DNA of 21,401 nt from ANME-2 cluster archaeon (GTDB taxonomy: Archaea; Halobacteriota; Methanosarcinia; Methanosarcinales; Methanocomedenaceae). The stretch is taken from assembly GCA_023544495.1 (NCBI GenBank), contig JAMJFV010000014.1, forward strand, positions 1 through 21,401, in the 5' to 3' direction. Of this stretch, positions 7,025 to 13,986 are shown piece by piece. A program made the translations under genes and the position numbers. Each line of letters opens with the position of its first letter. The stretch's first letter is position 1. The notes beneath the pieces are model-generated. The model saw only the letters and a list, made by a program, of their open reading frames with translations, had not been told where the DNA came from and ran no database searches.

Positions 7025-8401
7025 TTAGAATACCAATCCAAGTTCTTCGAGTTTCTTACGTGCATCATCGTATACGCTGACATATTCATCAGTTGGTGTT
7101 ATGGTCTTAACATCATAACATTCCTGGAATGTCTTGCCTTGTGGTGCTTTTGCATAATCGTTCTCGTAGAGTTTCACAAGTGAATCAAGTATCTTGTTCA
7201 CTTCTCCGATCTCCATGCCAGCAGTTGCTTTTGCGACTTCTCCCATCATTCTGGCTTCCATACCAGTTGTTTTATCCTGCACAACACCCTTTGCGGCTGC
7301 AACACCGGAAAGGATCTCACGGCCGGATGCTGTATCTGTCATGGACTGGGCTGAAGCTTCAAGCAGGCACATCTCTGTACATGGTCCTGCACATGGGTAA
7401 TACTGGTTACCTGAAAGCATATCAGTGAACTCTGAAATTGTAGCACAGGTCCATCCTGCGATCATCAAAGTTTCTCTTGTGTTTGTAGATCCCCAGCGAA
7501 TGTGCACCGGTCCATCAAGATGCCAGGTTGCATTGCTCATCACAAATGCATTGATGTGTGTTGCAATATCAACAATAGCAGTCTCTTCTACGCCGCCGGC
7601 GTAGCCACCAAAGATGGGCATTTGCTCATCCATGATAATAGAACTGTTACCATTATAGTGTGCAATAACAGAAATTGCATCAAGATCGATCTTAAGTTCG
7701 TTTAGTTGTGAGACTTCATGACTATCACTACTAATCATGCCACCGGCACATTCTGCAGCAATATTTCCCTGAGCGGACAGGGAAGTCTCAGGCCCCTATA
7801 TGCCCATGCCAGGCCTTCCGGCCATTGCCGCTGCCTGTTTGATAAGTCGTGTCTCGGTCTTGGCTGCCAAGATCTCATAAGGGCTTTTTGGGATTGGTGG
7901 CTTTCCACGAACCGTCATCATGACACCATTTACAATAGTGTCAACTTCTTTTTCAAGAGCATAGCTCATGTGAATCGGCATGAACATGTTCTCGGATATT
8001 GGTGAGCCGGTTGGACCGCCTTGTACGATTGGCTTTCTCTTGTCGCCAACATTTCGTTTCTTAACGGTTACTGCATCTCTTCCGGTACCAAGTACAAATT
8101 CCTTTTGAACGTTGTTAATGGAATTCCAGATCTCGTCTTCGGTATACTTTACGACACGCTTTGTATCGGTACAGTAAATACCACACTCAAGGAGCATTTC
8201 AAAACCTGCTTTGAACAGATTGCTCATCATGTCCTTATCGGTTGGGACAAACTGGTTCTTAAAGTCAATTCCGTATTTTTGCTTGAGTTCCATTGACTTC
8301 ATCGGAATGGTCATAAGATCCCAGTCATCCTGAGACATCTTCTCACCTTTCTTAGCACGGTCATAGAATTCATAGCAATCCATTGATCTACTATATGTCA
8401 T
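7025..8401 (-). CDS. mtmB: Monomethylamine methyltransferase with pyrrolysine at codon 202
   Basis: MtmB demethylates monomethylamine and methylates the Co(I) corrinoid of MtmC. The reading frame has one internal TAG (7796-7798 on the + strand, CTA) between GRPGMGI and GPETSLSAQGN. Read as pyrrolysine, the gene encodes 458 residues, the length of the Methanosarcina barkeri enzyme, and the TAG is codon 202 as in that enzyme. Conserved family sequence continues without change on both sides (before: TPTDKDMM-like and GTGRDAVTVKKR; after: SVIAHYNGNSSIIMDEQMPIFGGYAGG, CAGPCTEMCLLEASAQ, KTFQECYDVKT). The real stop is TAA. It starts 13 bp after mtmC, so the two are translated from one message. Without pyrrolysine the product would be a truncated 201-residue peptide. 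Confidence 0.96.
7765..7792 (-). promoter_or_regulatory. Candidate PYLIS-type stem-loop after the mtmB amber codon
   Basis: Immediately 3' of the TAG on the message, two alternative stems can form: CCTGAG/CTCAGG (7787-7792 with 7768-7773) and TTCCCTG/CAGGGAA (7778-7784 with 7765-7771). A structure at this place in Methanosarcina mtmB has been proposed to help pyrrolysine insertion. The same bases encode conserved residues, so the pairing could be a by-product of protein conservation. Confidence 0.45.
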
Positions 8402-8414
8402 ACTTCATCTCCCC

Positions 8415-9062
8415 TTATTGCATAATCTTAAGAGCTACACGGGATGCATCTGCAGCATTCTCTGCTGTTGCATCTGCACCGATCTCTGCGATCCATGCAT
8501 CTGAGACAGGTGCCCCGCCAAACATTACCTTGACATCGTCTCTAAGTCCTTCTTCTTTAAGCAGGTCTATTGTATCTTTTTGGCCAAGCATTGATGTTGT
8601 CATAAGTGCTGAACCGACAAGGATTATTTTTTTGCCCTTGTTATTTTCGATCTCTTCAATGACCTTTTCATTGGGCACATCAACACCGAGATCGATGATC
8701 TCAAATCCGTTTGCGCCCAACATAGTTGTTACAAGACGGTGACCAATGTCGTGAATGTCTCCTTCCTGAACATAGGTGATGGCAAGTCCCTTTCCTGCAT
8801 CTTCATCTCCTTCGAGCAAAGGTGAAAGGATCTCCATAGCTCCATTCATTGCTTTTGCAGACATCATGATCTGTGGAAGATAGATCTCTGCAGCTTCAAA
8901 TTTATCACCGACAATTTTCATTCCAACTGAAAGCCCATTCTCGATTGCATCAACTGCATTAATGCCGCCTGCAAGTGCCGCATTGGTGGCTTCAACACAA
9001 CCGTTTATGTCCTGACTGACAATTGTGTCTCTGAGTTTGTCTAAAAGTTCTTGATTTGACAT
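8415..9062 (-). CDS. mtmC: Monomethylamine corrinoid protein
   Basis: MtmC carries the methyl group on a bound corrinoid between MtmB and MtbA. The 215-residue protein has the N-terminal helical cap domain (about 1-90) and the C-terminal Rossmann-like B12-binding domain. The axial-ligand motif D-x-H-x-x-G is seen as D102-I-H104-D-I-G107, followed by the lower-ligand pocket elements GSALMTTSM and GGAPVSDAWIAEIGADA. Length and motif fit the MtmC/MtbC/MttC family; I assign MtmC because mtmB follows 13 bp later, as in Methanosarcina mtmCB. The start MSNQELLDKL has an AAAGAGGT site upstream. A 143-bp gap with a long hairpin separates it from mtbB. Confidence 0.92.
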   Translation of the reverse strand: MSNQELLDKLRDTIVSQDINGCVEATNAALAGGINAVDAIENGLSVGMKIVGDKFEAAEIYLPQIMMSAKAMNGAMEILSPLLEGDEDAGKGLAITYVQEGDIHDIGHRLVTTMLGANGFEIIDLGVDVPNEKVIEEIENNKGKKIILVGSALMTTSMLGQKDTIDLLKEEGLRDDVKVMFGGAPVSDAWIAEIGADATAENAADASRVALKIMQ

Positions 9063-9144
9063 GTAATACCTCTTTTAATAGTTATAGTGGGGTAATTGTA
9101 TCCATTCATCTGTCTCTGGCAGTAGATATTTTGTTTATGAATGG

Positions 9145-9189
9145 ATTGGAAATGAGACTCCCACAACGCAGATATGTTTCATTTCCAAT
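9145..9189. other. Long hairpin between mtbB and mtmC
   Basis: ATTGGAAATGA (9145-9155) pairs perfectly with TCATTTCCAAT (9179-9189). Including one G-U pair the stem extends to 14 bp with a loop of about 17 nt. It lies right after the mtbB stop and before mtmC, within a 143-bp gap. It could end or stabilise the mtbCB message, or act in the leader of mtmCB. No clear T-run follows it on the minus strand. Confidence 0.55.
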
Positions 9190-9205
9190 TTCCCACATTT
9201 TTCAA

Positions 9206-10609
9206 TTATGCAATTTGGTTTCTGAACATTTCACAGGAATTGATCTTGATGTCAAGAAGTTTCTCGATATTCATCTTTGCTGCAATTCCCTTTGGAGCAC
9301 CTGCCACAGAAGTAATTACACCGATACCGTGATCTTCCCTCACTTCTCTCATTACGTACTCATCACTAAGATCAAGTGTAGAAACATCCAGTTTCTTTGC
9401 GACGTATTCCTTTGCCTCTCCAATTCTCATGCTCTTTGAGAATTCCATTCTTGCAACAAGATCTCCTGCTGCCCTGATACCGCTCATTCCGGAGGTCATG
9501 ATGTGTGTGATCGGCATACCCATCGGGTCGCCGACCCCTACCTATATGCCGTCGACGCCGGCAACTTCGACCATCGCCTTGCTGGCCCTTGACACGGCGT
9601 CAATTGTTGGAGTTTCAAACATTGGAATTCCGCCGACACCCATTCCCATGTTCACATGACATGGAATGGATGAAGCTTTTACAGCTGCCTTAACGAAAGT
9701 AACAGCTCTTCCAAGGTTCCATGCAGCACTTCTGCTAGTGTTGGTATTAACAACAGGTCCGAATATATTGGCACCTGCCTTTGCAACAACCGGAGCCTGC
9801 TGATGTGGCCACATTCCTGCGAGAACCTTACCGTCATATTGAAGGTCACCATGCAAACCGAGTGTCAACTCACCGGCCATACCTGCTTCAATGTAAATGT
9901 GGGGGAATTCTTTCCTCAATGCCTCAATAGCATGGAGTGATGCATACATATCACCGTCTCCCGCAGCACCGACCGTATCAAAATTAATACCGTCAGTACC
10001 CGAAGACATCATTTTCTTCATGATCCATGTTATGTCCCTTGTAGCATGTTTAGCTGCGCCTTCAATAGAAGCTCTTGCCTCATCGATTTTGAATGCTTTC
10101 ATAAGATCACCGGGGTTTTGGAATGGACCATCCGGTGTATAATAAAGACCAAGATTTGGCATTGCACCATAAAGAAGTGGAATAATAGTATTTTGCTGAC
10201 AGACTTCCATTGTCTGTTGTTCATTGGATATCACAGGTTTGACAGGTTTGTAACTATAGTCTATATGACCAAGTTCCATTGTGTCAGCACCAAATGCTCT
10301 CTCGTGCATCATGACACCAACAAGTCTGCTCGAAGGGATTCCAACACCACTGTTACCTTGGTCACCATCAATTCTGATAGTGCCAATATCGTGTGTTACA
10401 GGAACTTCCTTGCCCGGTTCCACACCAACCATTCTTGCAGGCATTGCAATAATGTCAACAAGTTTGTCAAGTTCATCTTCACTAAGATCAGGAATCTCAC
10501 CAAGGTCTGCAGCATCTGCCATTCCTTCTTTGAGGTCTGCCAGGATCTGCTCCCTTGTCATAAGTATCCTCTGACCATCTCCCATTCTAGTAGTATATTC
10601 TGTTGTCAT
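9206..10609 (-). CDS. mtbB: Dimethylamine methyltransferase with pyrrolysine at codon 356
   Basis: MtbB removes one methyl group from dimethylamine and gives it to MtbC. The frame contains one TAG (9542-9544 on the + strand, CTA) between VEVAGVDGI and VGVGDPMGMP. Read through, the protein has 467 residues, the usual family length, with pyrrolysine at residue 356 as in the Methanosarcina enzyme. The start is the ATG of MTTEYTTRMGDG at 10609, preceded by an AGGTGA site; an eight-residue longer start has no family support. The C-terminal part carries the conserved THIMTSGMSGIRAAGDLVARME and ends in TAA. It follows mtbC by 16 bp, forming an mtbCB unit. Without readthrough only 355 residues would be made and the C-terminal 111 would be lost. 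Confidence 0.96.
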
Positions 10610-10625
10610 TCGTATCACCTTTTGA

Positions 10626-11270
10626 TTAAACAAGTAATTCTTTGGCTTTTGTCACAGCTTCACTTGCATTTTCTGCATAGCAATCAGCACCGATCTTATT
10701 TGCCCAGTTTTCTGTTGCAGGTGCACCACCAACCATGACCTTTACTTTATCTCTCAGACCCTGCTCTTTGAGCATCTCGATAACTTCTTTCTGGCCTGGA
10801 AGGGTAGTGGTCATAAGAGCGGAAAGACCGACCATGTCTGCATTTGTCTCTTTGATCTTATCTATGAAATCCTGAAGTGGGACATCTCTTCCAATGTCAT
10901 GGACCTCAAAGCCTGCGGACTGGAGCATTGTGGAAACAATGGACTTGCCAATGTCATGCACATCTCCCTCAACAGTACCGTTTACGATTACACCAAGTTT
11001 CTTACTTGCAGCGTCCGTTGGCATATCAGCTTCCAAAATTGAAACCCCTGATTCCATTGCACCTGCTGCGAGCATTACATGTGGCAAGAATAGCTTGCCT
11101 CTCTCAAATAAAATACCCACTTCATTCATGCCGGCTGCAAGACCTTTTTCAATTATCTCTGCCGGCTCAATACCTTCACTTCTTGCTTTTTCAACTGCTG
11201 CATCAACAGCTTCTTTTTTGCAAGAAATCACGGCATCTGCAAGTTCTTTAAATGTTTCTTCTTTGCTCAT
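10626..11270 (-). CDS. mtbC: Dimethylamine corrinoid protein
   Basis: MtbC accepts the methyl group from dimethylamine through MtbB and delivers it to MtbA. The 214-residue protein shows the helical cap (1 to about 90) and the corrinoid-binding domain with D103-V-H105-D-I-G108 as the D-x-H-x-x-G base-off ligand motif, followed by LSALMTTTLPGQK and GGAPATENWANKIGADCYAENA. The choice of MtbC over MttC or MtmC rests on its position directly before mtbB. The start MSKEETFKEL has a GGAG site upstream. A duplicated promoter module (11332-11490) lies just upstream, so this gene probably begins the mtbCB and possibly the mtmCB-mtbA transcription unit. Confidence 0.92.
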   Translation of the reverse strand: MSKEETFKELADAVISCKKEAVDAAVEKARSEGIEPAEIIEKGLAAGMNEVGILFERGKLFLPHVMLAAGAMESGVSILEADMPTDAASKKLGVIVNGTVEGDVHDIGKSIVSTMLQSAGFEVHDIGRDVPLQDFIDKIKETNADMVGLSALMTTTLPGQKEVIEMLKEQGLRDKVKVMVGGAPATENWANKIGADCYAENASEAVTKAKELLV

Positions 11271-11331
11271 GTTTATCTCCGCCTTTAATTTGATTTCTCA
11301 TTTGATTGAATTCATAGTTCACAATAACAAA

Positions 11332-11490
11332 AGTGACTAAAAATCAATATGTTATATACAATTTTAATTTCTATATAGAATATTCTCAATATAATACACT
11401 GCAGTATGTCGTTTTTCACAATGGAATTGAAATGTTGATCTACCCAACAATTATTACAACTCCGCCCCGATATTATAACGTCATTATATT
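11332..11490 (-). promoter_or_regulatory. Duplicated methylamine promoter module, copy B (mtbC)
   Basis: This is the second copy of the module described at 3467-3630. TATA-like CTATATAG lies at 11371-11378, CACTGCAG at 11397-11404, GAAATGTTGATCT at 11429-11441 and ATTATAACG at 11472-11480. Distances between these elements are identical in the two copies (26, 32 and 43 bp between successive starts). The TATA box is about 100 nt from the mtbC start codon, which implies a leader of about 75 nt. Confidence 0.75.
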
Positions 11491-11604
11491 GTTTGACTTA
11501 TATTTATTAATGATAATTTATTCAAATTAGATAATAATGACATTTCACAACAAAAATTCCACAAAATCACAATGTCGTGTTTATGTCTTTTATATTTGAA
11601 ATTT

Positions 11605-11656
11605 GATAGATTTGTCATCGAATATCACATAAAGTTCATTCTATGACAAATCTATC
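11605..11656. terminator. 14-bp perfect hairpin between the mtt and mtb units
   Basis: GATAGATTTGTCAT (11605-11618) is perfectly complementary to ATGACAAATCTATC (11643-11656), with a 24-nt loop. It lies 60 bp after the stop of the 49-residue gene on the minus strand and before the mtbC promoter region, so it most likely forms the 3' end of the mttBCP message. The stem is AT-rich and only short T-runs follow, so a role in message stability or a protein-binding site is also possible. Confidence 0.5.
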
Positions 11657-11716
11657 TGTGTCTGATATCTACTCAACTTGTTTCTTTGGTTTGTTGATCG
11701 TTTCTCCAATTTCTCC

Positions 11717-11866
11717 TTAGAATTTTGAAATGAACGTTCTTGCCTGCCAGAGTGCAAGTATGGCAATGATCAAGATCAAAACCATGTACAATACACCTGC
11801 ACTAGGCAGAGGTGCATTCGCCCAGTACGCATTATACGCTTCCATTGCGGCTTCTGTTTGTACCAT
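11717..11866 (-). CDS. 49-residue single-span membrane protein
   Basis: A short frame encodes a protein beginning MVQTEAAMEAYNAYW and ending TFISKF. Residues 22-41 (SAGVLYMVLILIIAILALWQ) form one strongly hydrophobic span, flanked by an acidic, aromatic N-terminal stretch and a basic C-terminus. This suggests the N-terminus faces outside and the C-terminus is in the cytoplasm. It has an excellent ribosome binding site (GGAGGAG, 5 nt from the ATG), begins 13 bp after the end of the 98-residue gene and ends in TAA. The tight spacing behind mttP suggests a role linked to trimethylamine uptake, such as an accessory subunit of MttP. I do not recognise the family, and function is inferred from position only. 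Confidence 0.75.
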   Translation of the reverse strand: MVQTEAAMEAYNAYWANAPLPSAGVLYMVLILIIAILALWQARTFISKF

Positions 11867-11879
11867 ATAATCTCCTCCA

Positions 11880-12176
11880 TCAGATATTCAGCAAACATGC
11901 ATCAGCCGCTCGGATCTGTCCGAACTTCGTGATGTTATATTTGTGCAAAAGAAAACCTTTCTTGTAAAATCCTTTTTCATCGACCTTAACCTCAATGTCT
12001 TGTAATAATCCACCTGAAGCCAGTTCTATGATATCAAAGTTGATTGAATCCCTCTGGAAATCGCCTTTGAGGTCATACTCTTTCTGTATTTGAGTTACAA
12101 TCTCATAGTTCCATTTTCCTCCGTCTTCGTTGCACAGTTCAAGTATCCTGAATTTAATCGGACGTAGATTTGCCAT
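11880..12176 (-). CDS. 98-residue winged-helix-like protein after mttP
   Basis: This small cytoplasmic protein starts MANLRPIKFRILELCNEDGG and shows a helix pattern (ILELCNE, YEIVTQIQKEY, RDSINFDIIELASGGLL) followed by a beta-hairpin (IEVKVDEKGFYKKGFLLHKYNIT) and TKFGQIRAA. This resembles the winged-helix DNA-binding fold of small archaeal regulators. The ATG at 12176 is chosen because GAGGTG lies 6 nt upstream; that site is encoded by the final codons of mttP, whose stop ends one base before this start. Translation is therefore probably coupled to mttP. It may be a local transcription regulator of the methylamine genes, but no partner or ligand domain is visible and the fold call is by eye. 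Confidence 0.75.
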   Translation of the reverse strand: MANLRPIKFRILELCNEDGGKWNYEIVTQIQKEYDLKGDFQRDSINFDIIELASGGLLQDIEVKVDEKGFYKKGFLLHKYNITKFGQIRAADACLLNI

Positions 12177-12177
12177 T

Positions 12178-13224
12178 TTAATCACCTCTCAAAGATTCCA
12201 GTTCACCTGTATCTTCCAAGAACATAATTGAACTACCAGCGAGACACAAAGTGCCCCCCACCAGGATGGTCCAAGAAGGTACATCTCCGAAGAAAAGGAA
12301 TATGAATATCACAGCAAACAGACCGTAAAGGTTTCCAATTCCCTGCCCTCTTCCCACGCCAATAAGTGGGAAAGATTTGTACCAGGCAACATAACAGAAA
12401 CCAAAAGTTATTCCTGCGAATATCAGGGTCAGAAGTGTGAGTGGCTCAAATGCAAGTATTGCATACTTGAACATTGGGAAACCAACGATCGCAAGAAGCG
12501 GAATAATGATTATCCACCAGATGATATTTTCAGCAATGAATCTTATTGTAAGACTCACATCAGGTTCTGATATATCGAGCCCTTTTCCTGCAATGGCACC
12601 TTCAATACCCCAACCGGCTGCCGCCATGAGTCCTCCAAGGTAACCGATCCATGAAACACTTCCGCTACCAATTTCAGTTAAAACGCCACCACCAAAGATA
12701 GTAAAACCACCTGCGATGATAAACGCAATACCTGTGTATGCACGTTTTGTTATCTTTTCGCCATACCATTTAGAAGCAAGAGTAGAGCCCACTACGGGAT
12801 ACATAAGAGCTGCAACAGCAGCAAAAGCACCGCCAACGAATCCCATTGCGATGAATGAACCCAAAATTGCCATCGGGCCGCCAAAAATGGCTGCTAGGAA
12901 GAACCACCTAGAACATGGGTGGAATTCTTTCAGTGTTCTCTTCATTTCTCCGAATTTACCTAGAACACCATTCCAGACCAAAAGGGCTAAAATAACAGTC
13001 AAAGCATTGAACGCTGTTATCAACACAGCGGTTACGATCAATGATACTCCGTCGCCACTTGTAGCAGCGATCTCGCCGTACATCGCATCAAAAGGATTTA
13101 GGACCCATACGACGGTACCCGGGATGTACCATAATCCCCATAAAATTGCACAAAAAAAAGCCCACATGAAACCGATTTTGACTCTTCTTTTATGCTCCTG
13201 TGTTTTCAAGGCTTGCAAATCCAT
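12178..13224 (-). CDS. mttP: Trimethylamine permease
   Basis: MttP is the proposed carrier for trimethylamine uptake, found next to mttC in Methanosarcina. The 348-residue protein has about ten hydrophobic spans in the drug/metabolite-transporter arrangement (two five-helix halves), beginning with GFMWAFFCAILWGLWYIPGT and including GGAFAAVAALMYPVVGSTLASKWYGE, an EamA-like loop. The ATG of MDLQALKTQ is taken as the start because GGAGG lies 8 nt upstream; the longer frame has no ribosome binding site. It lies 100 bp after mttC across a hairpin and is followed by the coupled 98-residue gene. Transport substrate is known only by gene association in the family. Confidence 0.85.
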   Translation of the reverse strand: MDLQALKTQEHKRRVKIGFMWAFFCAILWGLWYIPGTVVWVLNPFDAMYGEIAATSGDGVSLIVTAVLITAFNALTVILALLVWNGVLGKFGEMKRTLKEFHPCSRWFFLAAIFGGPMAILGSFIAMGFVGGAFAAVAALMYPVVGSTLASKWYGEKITKRAYTGIAFIIAGGFTIFGGGVLTEIGSGSVSWIGYLGGLMAAAGWGIEGAIAGKGLDISEPDVSLTIRFIAENIIWWIIIIPLLAIVGFPMFKYAILAFEPLTLLTLIFAGITFGFCYVAWYKSFPLIGVGRGQGIGNLYGLFAVIFIFLFFGDVPSWTILVGGTLCLAGSSIMFLEDTGELESLRGD

Positions 13225-13266
13225 AATTAATACCTCCATATTATAATTATAAATGCCCGAATAATT

Positions 13267-13304
13267 AGTTGCAGAAATGTGGATAAATGTAAATTTCTGC
13301 AACT
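13267..13304. other. 12-bp perfect hairpin between mttC and mttP
   Basis: AGTTGCAGAAAT (13267-13278) and ATTTCTGCAACT (13293-13304) form a perfect 12-bp stem with a 14-nt loop. It sits in the 100-bp gap between mttC and mttP. A likely role is partial termination or protection of the upstream mttBC message, so that the enzyme subunits are made in excess over the membrane carrier. Confidence 0.6.
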
Positions 13305-13324
13305 GAATTAGGGACTTTAAAAGA

Positions 13325-13972
13325 TCAGAACATCTCTTTAAGTTTGGTCACTACATCTGATGCATTTTCACCATAGATGTCTGCACCGATCTTATCAGCC
13401 CAGTCCTGGGTAACGGGTGCACCGCCAACCATTGTTTTGAGCGAGTCACGAAGACCTGCTTCTTTAAGCTGCTCTTCGATCTGGATCTGGCTGACCATTG
13501 TTGTGGTCATAAGGGCAGATGAAGCAACTACTTGTGCACCAACTTCCTTTGCCTTTTTAACATAGTCATTAATTGGTACATCTCTTCCAAGGTCATATAC
13601 CTGGAAACCTGCGATCTTGAGCATTGTAGCAACAATGTCCTTTCCTATGGAATGGATGTCACCTTCAATTGTTCCGATCACGATCTTGCCTTTGCTTTCC
13701 ATTTCTGAGCCTAGCGCCTCCAGTGCAGGCGTAAGAACGTTTACTCCGGCTGTCATTGCTTCTGAAGCCGCAATAACATGCGGAAGGAACAATGAACCTG
13801 CTTCGAATTGGTCACCGACCTCATTCATAGCAGTCGTAAAACCTTCCTGGATAATTTCGACAGGGCTGATTCCTGCATCCAGTCCTTCCTGTGCTGCTGC
13901 TTCTGCTGCATCGTTATCAAAGTTTGTGACAGCTGCTTTTGCTTTTGCAATAATTTCATCTTTTGTTGCCAT
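13325..13972 (-). CDS. mttC: Trimethylamine corrinoid protein
   Basis: MttC is methylated by MttB with trimethylamine and demethylated by MtbA. The 215-residue protein has the helical cap and B12-binding domains of the family. The axial-ligand motif is D105-I-H107-S-I-G110, and ASSALMTTTMVSQIQ and GGAPVTQDWADKIGADIYGENA line the corrinoid tail pocket. It begins 14 bp after the mttB stop with GGAGGT upstream, giving the mttB-mttC order seen in Methanosarcina. The assignment to the trimethylamine system rests on this linkage, since the three corrinoid proteins are similar to one another. Confidence 0.93.
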   Translation of the reverse strand: MATKDEIIAKAKAAVTNFDNDAAEAAAQEGLDAGISPVEIIQEGFTTAMNEVGDQFEAGSLFLPHVIAASEAMTAGVNVLTPALEALGSEMESKGKIVIGTIEGDIHSIGKDIVATMLKIAGFQVYDLGRDVPINDYVKKAKEVGAQVVASSALMTTTMVSQIQIEEQLKEAGLRDSLKTMVGGAPVTQDWADKIGADIYGENASDVVTKLKEMF

Positions 13973-13986
13973 TTTTATGACCTCCG

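Noticed and set aside
7025..7738. Separate 237-residue gene for the second half of mtmB
   Set aside because: The frame is continuous with 7796-8401 through a single TAG at the pyrrolysine position. The ATG inside is an ordinary codon with no ribosome binding site.
10046..10738. 230-codon plus-strand frame opposite mtbB and mtbC
   Set aside because: It lies antisense to two firmly identified genes and has the Cys/His/Ser-rich composition typical of a shadow frame.
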